Shown: positions 28,150 through 36,541 of the stretch, piece by piece | Layout of the letters: every line of letters starts with the position of its first letter | How positions within the stretch are numbered: the first letter of the stretch is position 1 | Assembly (NCBI RefSeq): GCF_913773725.1 | Contig: NZ_CAJYGK010000157.1 | Span: 1 to 48,351 of the forward strand | Direction of reading: 5' to 3' | Origin: an uncultured Aquabacterium sp. | Lineage (GTDB): Bacteria; Pseudomonadota; Gammaproteobacteria; Burkholderiales; Burkholderiaceae_C | Length of the DNA: 48,351 nt | Translations under genes and position numbers: made by a program | The notes under the pieces: generated by a model | The model's input: the letters and a program-made list of their open reading frames with translations, nothing else | What the model was told of the DNA's origin: nothing | Database searches by the model: none

Positions 28150-30123
28150 TCAGCGACGCCCGCGGCCGCCGCCGCCGCCACCGCCACCGCCACCGCGGCG
28201 GCCGCCACCCGACTTGCTGCCGAAGAAGGCGTCGGCTCCGATGTAGCCGACCGAGGTCTGCATCGGATCAGGCTGACGCGGCCCCTTCTGCTTGCCGGCC
28301 GGCTGGCGATCGAAGTCCTGGTCCGGACGTCCGAAGCCGGACGTGATCCGCTTGGAGCCGCTCTTGACGAAACGGCGATCGAAGGTCTGCTCCAGGGGAT
28401 TGGGGATGGGGCCGATGTGGTCGAAGTCGTCATCGTGATCACGACGGGGCGCCGGCTCACGATCCTGCCGAGGCGGGCGCGAGGTCTGCTGGCCCTGGGA
28501 CCCACCCTGGGGACGAGGCCCTTGGCCCTGTCCGCCTTGTGGGCGACCGCCCTGCTGCTTGCCCTTGAAACCCTGCTGCCCCTTGTTCTGGCCTTGCTGC
28601 CCCTTGCCGCCACGCCCCTGCTCCTGACGGTCGCGGTCCATGCCTGCCAGGGACTTGACGGCCCGGACGTCCGACTCGTTGAGCTCGACCCACACGCCAC
28701 GCTTCAAGCCGCGCGGCAGAACGATGGCGCCATAACGAACACGGATGAGGCGGTTCACCGTCAGACCCACGGCATCGAACAGCTTGCGGACCTCGCGGTT
28801 GCGGCCCTCGGCGATGACCACGCGGTACCACTGGTTCACGCCCTCACCCAATCCATTGCTGATCGAAATGAAGGACGCGGCCTGGCCGTCGATCTCCACA
28901 CCGTCCAGCAGGCGTTGACGCGAGGCGTCATCCAGGGTGCCCAGCACGCGCACGGCGTACTCTCGCTCCACGCCGAAGCGCGGGTGCATCAACTGGTTCG
29001 CCAGCTCACCGGAGTTGGTGAACAGCAGCAAACCCTCGGTGTTCAGGTCCAGGCGCCCGACCGACATCCACTTGCCGTTGTGGAGCTTGGGCAGGCGACG
29101 GAACACCGTGGGCCGCCCTTGCGGATCGTCGTGCGTGACGACCTCGCCCACCGGCTTGTGGTACGCCAGAATGCGCGCCGGCTGCGGGGCAATACGCACC
29201 TTGATCGGACGACCAGCCACCTTGATGCGGTCACCGTGGGACACGCGCTGGCCGATGTGGGCGACCTGATCGTTCACCTCGATACGGCCGTCCTCGATCA
29301 TCTGTTCGATGTCCCGGCGCGAGCCGACGCCAGCCTGCGCCAACACCTTCTGCAGCTTGGGCGCGTCGGGCTCGGGACGCAGCACACGCTTGTAAGGGCT
29401 GTTGTCGTCGGTTGCCGCGTCCTCGGCCTCCTCTTCACGCACCTTGTCGAAATCACCCGACAGCAGTTCGGCGAAGACCTCGGAGGCCTGTTCCTCGGCG
29501 ATGGCCGCACGGCGAGACGGCCGCTGCTCGGCGTCCGTACCGGACGCATCGGTCTGCGCAACGGTGTCGCCTGCCTCGGCAGCCGCCGAGGGCCGCTCGT
29601 TACGGCGCCGGTCGCGGTCACGACGGCCCCGGCCATCCCGACCACGCCCATCAGCACGAGGAGCGTCCGCCAGATCACCCGGCTCACCGCCTTCCGCAGC
29701 GGGGCCCTCGGCATCCGGCCCCAACTCGATCACGCCATGGGCGGCCACCTCCCGAACGGGCTCCGCGACGGACTCGGCCGGCTGAGCCTCCTCGCCCCCT
29801 TCTGCCACAGCGACCGGCTTGCGACGCGGCGCACGCTTCGGCTTGACAGGGGCCTCTTCTGCCGACGCCCCTGCGTCCGCAGGCTGCATCGCCACGGTCG
29901 CCGGCTCGGCAGCTGCGACGCTCCCCTCCTCGGTGGCCACCTTGCGGCGACGGGGCGCCCGCTTCGGTGCGGCGGCATCCGCCTCCGTCACCGCGGGTAC
30001 CACATCGGCTTCGACCTGCGAGGCCTCCGTCTTGGCGCGCCGCGTGCGCTTGGGCTTGACCGCTTCCTCGGCGGCCAGCGGCTGTTCTTGGGGTTCTGAC
30101 ATGGGAGAAGACTCGGTGGTCAT
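28150..30123 (-). CDS. rluB: 23S rRNA pseudouridine synthase RluB with long disordered arms
   Basis: RluB makes pseudouridine 2605 in 23S rRNA. The enzyme core spans about residues 253-490: an S4 RNA-binding domain (KLQKVLAQAGVGSRRDIEQMI) and the catalytic GRLDLNTEGLLL with Asp359. At 657 residues it is more than twice the size of E. coli RluB. The N-terminal 250 residues are Ala/Glu-rich with three basic PKRxxRR motifs (about 23-31, 53-61, 94-102). The C-terminal 165 residues are Gln/Gly/Arg-rich, ending in an Arg/Gly tail, with two ordered-looking islands. ATGA overlaps the scpB stop. Confidence 0.92.
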   Translation of the reverse strand: MTTESSPMSEPQEQPLAAEEAVKPKRTRRAKTEASQVEADVVPAVTEADAAAPKRAPRRRKVATEEGSVAAAEPATVAMQPADAGASAEEAPVKPKRAPRRKPVAVAEGGEEAQPAESVAEPVREVAAHGVIELGPDAEGPAAEGGEPGDLADAPRADGRGRDGRGRRDRDRRRNERPSAAAEAGDTVAQTDASGTDAEQRPSRRAAIAEEQASEVFAELLSGDFDKVREEEAEDAATDDNSPYKRVLRPEPDAPKLQKVLAQAGVGSRRDIEQMIEDGRIEVNDQVAHIGQRVSHGDRIKVAGRPIKVRIAPQPARILAYHKPVGEVVTHDDPQGRPTVFRRLPKLHNGKWMSVGRLDLNTEGLLLFTNSGELANQLMHPRFGVEREYAVRVLGTLDDASRQRLLDGVEIDGQAASFISISNGLGEGVNQWYRVVIAEGRNREVRKLFDAVGLTVNRLIRVRYGAIVLPRGLKRGVWVELNESDVRAVKSLAGMDRDRQEQGRGGKGQQGQNKGQQGFKGKQQGGRPQGGQGQGPRPQGGSQGQQTSRPPRQDREPAPRRDHDDDFDHIGPIPNPLEQTFDRRFVKSGSKRITSGFGRPDQDFDRQPAGKQKGPRQPDPMQTSVGYIGADAFFGSKSGGGRRGGGGGGGGGGRGRR

Positions 30124-30869
30124 GGGTGCGAAGGGGGGAAAGAAAGGGGGGCGCCATCGGTCGCACTGGCGTCCTGATCGGCGGGTATCACGGCGGGGGC
30201 GTCGGCCGTCACGGCGACACCCGATGGAGACTCCACCGACTCGAGCAGAGAGGGCTGGTCCTCGGATTCGACAGACCCGGCGTGAGCAGGGTCGACCACG
30301 GTGTCGTCCATGGCATCCTCCATGCCTGGCAACAAGCCTTGAGCCACCGGCAGCCCTTCCAGCGTGGGCAATTGAGCCAGCGACGACAAGCCCATGTCAT
30401 CCAGAAACTGCCGGGTGGTGGCGTACAGGCCCGGACGCCCGGGCGCGTCACGGTGACCGATCACCTCGACCCAGCCGCGCTCCTCGAGCTGGCGCACGAT
30501 CTGCGAGCTGACGGTGACACCTCGGATGTCCTCGATGTCACCCCGGGTCACGGGCTGCTTGTAGGCAATGATGGCCAGCGTTTCCAGCGTGGCGCGCGAG
30601 TAACGAGGCGGCTTTTCAGGGTTGAGCCGATCCAGGTAGGCCTGGACGTCGGAGCGCGTCTGGAAGCGCCACCCCGAAGCAACCTCGCACAGCATCACGC
30701 CACGCCCCTCCCACTGCGCCGAGATCTCGGCCAGCATCGACCGCACCGTGTCGGCGGACACGGTGTCATCGAACAGCTGGCGCATCTCGCGCAGTGACAT
30801 GGGCTGGTGCGCGCACAGCAATGCCGCTTCCAGGATACGCAGGGACTCCTGCGGATTGAGGACTTCCAT
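30120..30869 (-). CDS. scpB: Segregation and condensation protein B
   Basis: ScpB pairs winged-helix domains with ScpA to close the SMC condensin ring. The recognisable family part spans about residues 5-175, with LRILEAALLCAHQPMSLREM, TLAIIAYKQPVTRGDIEDIRG and RPGLYATTRQFLDDMGL. A Ser/Asp/Val/Pro-rich tail of about 75 residues follows. I choose the ATG at 30869 (249 residues); a TTG at 30881 would add four. ScpA is not in this window. Its stop overlaps rluB by ATGA. Confidence 0.92.
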   Translation of the reverse strand: MEVLNPQESLRILEAALLCAHQPMSLREMRQLFDDTVSADTVRSMLAEISAQWEGRGVMLCEVASGWRFQTRSDVQAYLDRLNPEKPPRYSRATLETLAIIAYKQPVTRGDIEDIRGVTVSSQIVRQLEERGWVEVIGHRDAPGRPGLYATTRQFLDDMGLSSLAQLPTLEGLPVAQGLLPGMEDAMDDTVVDPAHAGSVESEDQPSLLESVESPSGVAVTADAPAVIPADQDASATDGAPLSFPPSHP

Positions 30870-30873
30870 CTCG

Positions 30874-31134
30874 TCAGTCAATCTGTTTCGCGGGCCGCAG
30901 CGCCGCGATGCTCATGCAGACCTTGACAGGGCCGGCGAACAGCCAAGCCGTAACCGGATGCGCTCCGGCAGGCGCGAAGGGGTATTGAAACCGCTCGGTG
31001 ACAGGGCCCGGCCGGGCTGGCATCCGTGGTGCCGTCGGCGGGGCGCATCTCTTCCGCGAGGCATGCCAGACGGAATCCGAAAAGCGGAGCCAAGGCATCC
31101 ACGGATCACACCGAGACCGTGCACCACAAGGCAT
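30874..31134 (-). CDS. Possible small ORF upstream of scpB, unrecognised
   Basis: An 86-codon open frame (ATG at 31134) ends with TGA only four bases before the scpB ATG, a spacing typical of translational coupling. An AAGAG site precedes the ATG by 7 bases, and CATAAT (31162-31157) could be a -10 upstream. Against it, the first half is Arg/Pro/Cys/Trp-rich and unlike a normal folded protein, and I recognise no family. The remaining bases of the 355-bp gap up to rluD (31224) show nothing else. Confidence 0.25.
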   Translation of the reverse strand: MPCGARSRCDPWMPWLRFSDSVWHASRKRCAPPTAPRMPARPGPVTERFQYPFAPAGAHPVTAWLFAGPVKVCMSIAALRPAKQID

Positions 31135-31224
31135 TCACCCGCTCTTCTATCGTCGCATTATGCACTAGTTGGCTTTGGCGCACATGCCGTATTCCCGCAG
31201 CACTGTCAAGCAGCGGGCACACGC

Positions 31225-32331
31225 TCATGCGGCGGACGCCGCCAGAAGGGCCCACGCGTCCGCCATGTCCTCGGGCAGAGGGGCCTCGAACACCATCGGC
31301 TCGCCGGTCACAGGGTGGTCGAAAGCCAGCCGGGTTGCATGCAAGGCCTGACGCGTCATGCCGAGCGCCGGCGCGCCGCCATACAGGGCATCTGCCACCA
31401 GGGGATGTCGACGGCTGCTGAGGTGAACCCGGATCTGGTGAGTGCGGCCGGTGTGCAACGTGCAGCGCACCGCACTGTACGTTCGAGGCAATCCCTGAGG
31501 GCCCTGCCAGACACCGACCAGCAAGCGCTGTACGTCGGTCCGCGCCGGCTTGCCTGATGGCACCACGGCCATACGCACACGGGTCACCGGATCGCGGCCG
31601 ATGGATGAGTTCACCGAGAAACTCGAATCGACTTCACCATGGACGAGGGCGAGATACTGCCGACTGACCTCGCGTGCCGCGATCGCCCGGCTCAGCGCCG
31701 TCACCGCCTGCAGTGTCTTTCCCACCACCATCAAGCCGCTGGTGTCCTTGTCAAGGCGATGCACGATACCGGCGCGCGGCAACTCGCTGGCCCCCGCGTG
31801 GTGAGCCAGCAGACCGTTCATCAGCGTGCCGGACCAGTTCCCCGCAGCTGGGTGCACCACGAGACCGGCCGGCTTGTCGACCACCAGCAGGTGGGCGTCC
31901 TCGAAGACGATGGGCAAGTCCATGGCCTCCGGCCGGAAGGCCTGACTCTGTGCCGTCGGGCGCAGGAGGGCTTCCACCCGCTGACCCGCCAGAACCTTGC
32001 GGGAGGCCGTCGTGACCGCCTGGCCCGCAACCTGCACACACCCTGCCTCCACCAGTGACTTCAGGTGACTGCGCGAATAGGCGGTCACCTCGCTGGCGAG
32101 AAAGGCATCCAGCCGTTGTCCGTGCGCCCCGGCGGGCACCACCCAACTGCGTGCCTCGCCTTCAACCGTGGCTCCCTCGGCTGCAACGTCCTCCACCTCG
32201 TCGAGTTCGACTTCATCCAGGGAGTCGGGGACGGAATGCGCGAGCGACAGAGCGGCTCCACCCGCCTGGGAAGCCGGGCTGACGAGCCGGGACGCGGCCG
32301 TGCCGGAGGTGGAAGCGCGAGTACGGGCCAT
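31225..32331 (-). CDS. rluD: 23S rRNA pseudouridine synthase RluD
   Basis: RluD modifies positions 1911, 1915 and 1917 of helix 69 in 23S rRNA. The 368-residue protein has an acidic N-terminal extension (about 35-60), an S4 domain (GQRLDAFLASEV), and the catalytic motif HRLDKDTSGLMV with Asp194. RTHQIRVHLSSRRHPLVAD lies near the C-terminus. It is divergent from bamD, the same arrangement (rluD/comL) as in E. coli and Neisseria. Confidence 0.94.
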   Translation of the reverse strand: MARTRASTSGTAASRLVSPASQAGGAALSLAHSVPDSLDEVELDEVEDVAAEGATVEGEARSWVVPAGAHGQRLDAFLASEVTAYSRSHLKSLVEAGCVQVAGQAVTTASRKVLAGQRVEALLRPTAQSQAFRPEAMDLPIVFEDAHLLVVDKPAGLVVHPAAGNWSGTLMNGLLAHHAGASELPRAGIVHRLDKDTSGLMVVGKTLQAVTALSRAIAAREVSRQYLALVHGEVDSSFSVNSSIGRDPVTRVRMAVVPSGKPARTDVQRLLVGVWQGPQGLPRTYSAVRCTLHTGRTHQIRVHLSSRRHPLVADALYGGAPALGMTRQALHATRLAFDHPVTGEPMVFEAPLPEDMADAWALLAASAA

Positions 32332-32384
32332 GAATCAAAGTTGCGATGAGAAACAGGAGCGAGACGGAAATGCGGGCGAGGGCT

Positions 32385-32392
32385 TCTATACT
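32385..32392. promoter_or_regulatory. Overlapping divergent -10 elements of rluD and bamD
   Basis: TATACT on the plus strand (32387-32392) serves as a candidate -10 for bamD. The overlapping minus-strand TATAGA (32390-32385) is a candidate -10 for rluD, with TTGCAG 15 bases upstream. Both lie in the 117-bp divergent gap. Simultaneous use would be sterically exclusive. Confidence 0.4.
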
Positions 32393-32448
32393 GCGGCCTC
32401 TGGCGCTGCAAGGCGAGACTGACCGCGGCCAGGCCGCACACCGAGAAC

Positions 32449-33282
32449 GTGACATTGCTGACCTTCCCCACCTGGCGATCCCTCACCACCCGCCGCGCGG
32501 GCATCGTGGTGCTGGCCATGGCGGCCGCACTGACGGCCTGTGAGTCGACCCCGAAGGACGAGTTCGCCAACATCAGTCCGGACAAATTGTACGCAGACGC
32601 CAAGGAAGACACCTCCGACGGCAACTTCGAAACGGCCATCAAGAAGCTGGAGAAGGTCGAAGCGCGTGCGTCAGGCACCCTGCTCGCCCAGCAGGCCCAG
32701 ATCGACCTGGCTTATTCGTACTACCGCACCGGCGAGCGTGCCCAGGCCCTCGCCAAGCTCGAACGCTTCATCCGGCTGCACCCCACCAGCCCGGCGCTGG
32801 ACTATGCCTACTACCTGCAAGGTCTCGTCAATTTCAACGACAACCTGGGGCTGTTCGGTCGCCTGGCGAACCAGGACATCTCCGAGCGGGATCAACAGGC
32901 ATCGCGCGACGCATACGAGTCGTTCCGCACACTGATCGATCGCTTTCCCACTTCGAAGTACGCACCGGATGCCCGCCTGCGGATGAACCACATCGTGAAT
33001 TCGATGGCGGCCGGCGAAGTGCACATTGCGCGCTATTACTTCCGTCGAGGCGCATACCTGGCGGCAGCCAACCGCGCCCAGGTCACCGTACGCGAGTACC
33101 GCCAGTCTCCCGCGGTGGAAGAGGCGCTGTCCATCATGGCCCGTAGCTATGACGCCCTTGGCCTGGCTCCGCTGCGTGATGATGCCGTGCGCGTGCTGCG
33201 GCAGAACTTCCCCGAGAGCGCGTACCTCAAGACCGAAGAGGCGACCAAGGCCCCCAAGAAGCCGTGGTGGCAACTGTGGTGA
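32449..33282 (+). CDS. bamD: Outer membrane assembly lipoprotein BamD (ComL)
   Basis: BamD is the essential TPR lipoprotein that works with BamA to insert outer-membrane proteins. The 277-residue protein starts with GTG. It has a signal peptide RRAGIVVLAMAAALTAC (lipidation at Cys31) and five TPR units, with characteristic LYADAKEDTSDGNFETAIKK, LERFIRLHPTSP, DYAYYLQGLVNF and FPTSKYAPDARLRM. It ends with the basic/aromatic PKKPWWQLW. BamB is encoded at 20012-21172. Confidence 0.95.
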   Translation: MTLLTFPTWRSLTTRRAGIVVLAMAAALTACESTPKDEFANISPDKLYADAKEDTSDGNFETAIKKLEKVEARASGTLLAQQAQIDLAYSYYRTGERAQALAKLERFIRLHPTSPALDYAYYLQGLVNFNDNLGLFGRLANQDISERDQQASRDAYESFRTLIDRFPTSKYAPDARLRMNHIVNSMAAGEVHIARYYFRRGAYLAAANRAQVTVREYRQSPAVEEALSIMARSYDALGLAPLRDDAVRVLRQNFPESAYLKTEEATKAPKKPWWQLW

Positions 33283-33305
33283 GCACTTCCCCACGCTGAT
33301 CCAGC

Positions 33306-33331
33306 AGAACGGGCCCTTCGGGGCCCGTTCT
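33306..33331 (+). terminator. Hairpin downstream of bamD
   Basis: AGAACGGGCCC and GGGCCCGTTCT form an 11-bp perfect stem closed by a TTCG tetraloop, starting 24 bases after the bamD stop. The sequence beyond (CATTGAG) has no T run, so it may act with Rho or mainly as an mRNA 3'-end stabiliser. It also lies between the convergent genes bamD and aceK. Confidence 0.65.
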
Positions 33332-33374
33332 CATTGAGCCCTCTGCGCCCGAGAGCGCGAGGGCCGGCGGCCAG

Positions 33375-35261
33375 TCAGTCCCCCGCGTGCACGCCGCCAG
33401 TGGCAAAGCCGCTCAACACCCCCTGGTCGTGCACTTCCGGCCCTTCGGGTCGCACGTCCACGGCTTCTTCGGCAGGGATCATGTCGTCTTCAGGACGCTG
33501 CGCAGCGGCGGCGCCCTGGATCTTGTGGATGAACCGGCGTGACCGGTCATACGGGAAGACGTCGTGCACGTACCCCGCCTGGATGCGCTCCTTGCGCTCC
33601 TGCCAGTACGCCGGATCCAACAGATCAGCGTGATGCTGCATGAAGATCTGGCGCACGCGCGGATCACCCAGCAGGAAGGGGCCGAATGTTTCCGGAAACA
33701 CGTCGTGGGGCCCCACCGAGTACCAGATCTCGCCAGACATTTCGTCTTCCTCGGTACGGGGTGCCGGCACCTTGCGGAAGTTGCAGTCGGTGATGTATTC
33801 GATCTCGTCGTAGTCGTAGAAAACGACCTTGCCGTTGCGCGTCACACCGAAGTTCTTCCACAGCATGTCTCCGGGGAAGATGTTGGCGGCCACCAGATCC
33901 TTGATCGCATTGCCGTACTCGATGACCGCGTGCTCCATCGACGAGGGCGATGCATCCTGCAGGTAGATGTTGAGCGGCACCATGCGACGCTCGATGTAGA
34001 GGTGCTTGATCACCAGCGAGTCGCCCTCTTCCTCGATCACGCTGGGCGCGAACTTGCGCAGTTCCTCGATGAGCTCGTCCTCGAAGCGGTTGCGCGGGAA
34101 AGCCACTTTGGTGAACTCGAGCGAGTCCGCCATGCGGCCCACGCGATCGTGCTGCTTCACGAGCTGGTACTTGCCCATGATGCCCTCGCGCGTGGTCTCT
34201 TTCTGTGGCGGGAAATAGTCCTTGATGACCTTGAAGACGAAGGGATAGGACGGCAGATCGAACACCAACATCACCATGCCCTTGATACCGGGGGCGATGC
34301 GGAATTTGTCGGTCGAATGCCGCAGGTGGAACAGGAAATCGCGGTAGAACAGGTTCTTGCCGTGCTTCTGCAGGCCGATGGCACTGTAGATCTCACCACG
34401 CGGCTTGCGGGGCATCAGCGAACGGAGAAACTGCACGTAGGCCGAGGGCACCCTCATGTCGACCATGAAGTAGGCCCGCGCGAAACTGAACAGGGCCAGC
34501 AGATCGTCCTCGCCGAACAGGGCCGCGTCGATGTAGAGCCGCTTCTTGGAGTTGTGCAGGATGGGAATGGCAAACGGCAGGCTACGGAAACCATTGACCA
34601 CCTTGCCGACGATGTAGGCCCCCTTGTTGCGGAAGAACAGCGACGACAGGACCTGGATCTGGAAGTTCGTGCGCAGACGCACGTTGCCGACCTGCTCCAT
34701 GAGGGCCTCATACACCAGGCCGACGTCACGGTCGAGGTCGTCGAACGGCACGGCGAGCTCATAGCTCTCGACCACGGCCTTCAGGGTCTCCCGCAGGCTG
34801 TCCTTCGTCGGGTAGAAGGCCCGGAAAGTGGGCTTGCCTTCCTCGTCGTCGATGTACTCCGTCGACACCGCAGGCCGCACGAAGATGAAGTCGTTGCGGT
34901 AGTACTTGCGATGCAGGATCTGGATGGTGACCGAGTTGAAGAAGGTCTCTGCCAGCTCGGGCTGGTGGTGCCCGGTCAACAGGCCGATGTAGAACAGCTT
35001 GACCTGGTGCCACACCTCCATCGGCAGCTTGCTGGCGCTGAAGTCACGCTCCAGCCGCTCGATGGCCTCGTCCACCCGCATGTCGTAGAACTCGATCCGG
35101 GCGCGCTGGGCCAGTTGCTGCCCATGCCAGTCGGCCTGCTCGAAGCGACGCTTGGACTGGGCGCTGGTCTCGCTGAAGATCTTGTAGTGGCGATCAAAGC
35201 CGTCGAGCAAGGCTTTGGCGATCTCGAAAACCCGGGAGTCGGTGAGTTGTTGCGGAAACAT
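33375..35261 (-). CDS. aceK: Isocitrate dehydrogenase kinase/phosphatase
   Basis: AceK reversibly phosphorylates isocitrate dehydrogenase, steering carbon between the TCA cycle and the glyoxylate shunt. The ATG at 35261 gives 628 residues, starting [21 protein letters not shown]. Family segments include the ATP-binding region [49 protein letters not shown] and [18 protein letters not shown]. It is longer than the E. coli protein, mainly through a C-terminal tail of about 45 acidic/Gly residues. No aceA or aceB lies here, so it is a stand-alone gene. Confidence 0.96.
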   Translation of the reverse strand: MFPQQLTDSRVFEIAKALLDGFDRHYKIFSETSAQSKRRFEQADWHGQQLAQRARIEFYDMRVDEAIERLERDFSASKLPMEVWHQVKLFYIGLLTGHHQPELAETFFNSVTIQILHRKYYRNDFIFVRPAVSTEYIDDEEGKPTFRAFYPTKDSLRETLKAVVESYELAVPFDDLDRDVGLVYEALMEQVGNVRLRTNFQIQVLSSLFFRNKGAYIVGKVVNGFRSLPFAIPILHNSKKRLYIDAALFGEDDLLALFSFARAYFMVDMRVPSAYVQFLRSLMPRKPRGEIYSAIGLQKHGKNLFYRDFLFHLRHSTDKFRIAPGIKGMVMLVFDLPSYPFVFKVIKDYFPPQKETTREGIMGKYQLVKQHDRVGRMADSLEFTKVAFPRNRFEDELIEELRKFAPSVIEEEGDSLVIKHLYIERRMVPLNIYLQDASPSSMEHAVIEYGNAIKDLVAANIFPGDMLWKNFGVTRNGKVVFYDYDEIEYITDCNFRKVPAPRTEEDEMSGEIWYSVGPHDVFPETFGPFLLGDPRVRQIFMQHHADLLDPAYWQERKERIQAGYVHDVFPYDRSRRFIHKIQGAAAAQRPEDDMIPAEEAVDVRPEGPEVHDQGVLSGFATGGVHAGD

Positions 35262-35332
35262 CGTGGGCCAGGCTGAGTGTGATGAGGTGGGCCAAGCCCG
35301 GCCGACACCGACGGTCAACCGGACACCACGGC

Positions 35333-35338
35333 ATTATG
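35333..35338 (-). promoter_or_regulatory. Candidate aceK -10 element
   Basis: Minus-strand CATAAT matches the -10 consensus in five of six bases and lies 72 bases before the aceK start in the 172-bp divergent gap with the MBL-fold gene. The plus-strand reading of the same spot (TATGCA) could serve the other gene. No strong -35 is visible for either. Confidence 0.3.
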
Positions 35339-35433
35339 CAAGGGTCAGCACGCCGATCCCACCCGCCAACGCGCCCCGAGGCGGCAACGGGCACAATGCA
35401 GCAACCATCCCTGTGGACGCTGCCACCTGCCCC

Positions 35434-36507
35434 ATGAACGCCCCCGCCTCGAGCCCCCTCACCTACCCCTGGGACCGACAGACACCCGCAACGGGCGACA
35501 TGCTGTCCCTCTTCGCCGGACTGCATTGGGTGCGCATGCCGATGCCTTTTGCGCTGAACCACATCAATCTGTGGGTGCTGGAGGACGAACTGGACAGCAC
35601 CCCCACCTGGATGGTGGTCGATGCGGGGGTCGCGACCGAGACCATCCGCAGCGCCTGGCAGACGCTGTGGCGCGCTCCCCTGGCAGCCCGGCCACTGGGC
35701 CGCATGCTGGTGACCCACATGCACCCAGACCATGTCGGCAACGCGCAGTGGCTCATCGAGCGCGACAGCGCTCAGGGCGCGCCGGCCCGCCTGTGGATGA
35801 GTCAGTCCGACTACCAGGGCGCCCGACTGGCCCTGCAATCGACCACCGGCTTTGGCGGTGAGCGCGCTGCCGCTCATTTCCAGGCGCATGGGTTGAGCAG
35901 TCCGGAAGACCTGGCCAAGGTGCGTGCAAGGGGTGACTACTTTTCGTCGCTGGTGCCCGAGATGCCTCTGGCCTATCGTCGGCTGATGGACGGCATGACC
36001 TTGCGGATCGGGACGCGCGACTGGCGCTGTATCGCCGGGTATGGCCACAGCCCCGAGCACATCGCGCTGTTCTGCGAGCAGGACGGCCTGCTGATTTCCG
36101 GCGACATGCTGCTGCCCACGATCTCCACCAACGTCAGCGTGACCGACCTTGAACCAGAGGGCGATGCGCTGGGGCTGTTCCTGGCCTCCATCGAGCGCAT
36201 GCGCGACCTGCCTGCGGACACGCTGGCCCTGCCGTCACACGGGCTGCCTTTCCGCGGCATTCACGCGCGCATCGACCAGCTGCACGCTCACCATGCCGAG
36301 CGGCTGGCCGAAGTGGAAGCCGCCTGCCGCGCAAAACCCTCGACGGCAGCGGAGATGCTGCCCGTGCTCTTTCATCGCCAGCTGGACCTGCACCAGACCA
36401 CCTTCGCCATGGGCGAGGCCGTGGCCCACCTGAACCACCTCTGGCACCAGGGTGTATTGCGACGTGAGCAGGATGCCTCGGGCGTGTGGCGCTACGGCAC
36501 ACACTGA
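35434..36507 (+). CDS. Metallo-beta-lactamase-fold hydrolase
   Basis: A 357-residue protein of the MBL superfamily. The zinc site is THMHPDHVGN (about residues 96-105). A later GYGHSPEHIALF supplies the next histidine, GDMLLP the bridging aspartate, and PSHGLPF the last histidine. The C-terminal 60 residues are helical, as in MBL hydrolases of the glyoxalase-II-like or lactonase-like group carrying a helical domain. I cannot assign a substrate. The ATG at 35434 removes an unlikely 73-residue N-terminal extension. It is divergent from aceK across 172 bp. Confidence 0.88.
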   Translation: MNAPASSPLTYPWDRQTPATGDMLSLFAGLHWVRMPMPFALNHINLWVLEDELDSTPTWMVVDAGVATETIRSAWQTLWRAPLAARPLGRMLVTHMHPDHVGNAQWLIERDSAQGAPARLWMSQSDYQGARLALQSTTGFGGERAAAHFQAHGLSSPEDLAKVRARGDYFSSLVPEMPLAYRRLMDGMTLRIGTRDWRCIAGYGHSPEHIALFCEQDGLLISGDMLLPTISTNVSVTDLEPEGDALGLFLASIERMRDLPADTLALPSHGLPFRGIHARIDQLHAHHAERLAEVEAACRAKPSTAAEMLPVLFHRQLDLHQTTFAMGEAVAHLNHLWHQGVLRREQDASGVWRYGTH

Positions 36508-36541
36508 CGCATCCCAGCGGTCCTGCCTGAACCGCGTCAGT
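36503..36541. repeat. Inverted repeat spanning two convergent stops
   Basis: ACTGACGC (36503-36510) and GCGTCAGT (36534-36541) are perfect 8-base inverted copies. Each arm contains the stop codon of one of the two converging genes, the MBL-fold gene and the metallopeptidase gene. An inner GCGGT/ACCGC pair can add to the structure. Without T runs it is at best a Rho-assisted bidirectional stop signal. Confidence 0.4.

Noticed and set aside
28160-28210. GCC/ACC triplet repeat resembling a microsatellite
   Set aside because: It is the coding sequence of the Gly/Arg tail of RluB; reported as part of that protein rather than as a separate repeat.
28126-30099. 657-codon plus-strand open frame
   Set aside because: Mirror of rluB, whose Ala/Gly/Arg-rich codons keep the opposite frame free of stops.
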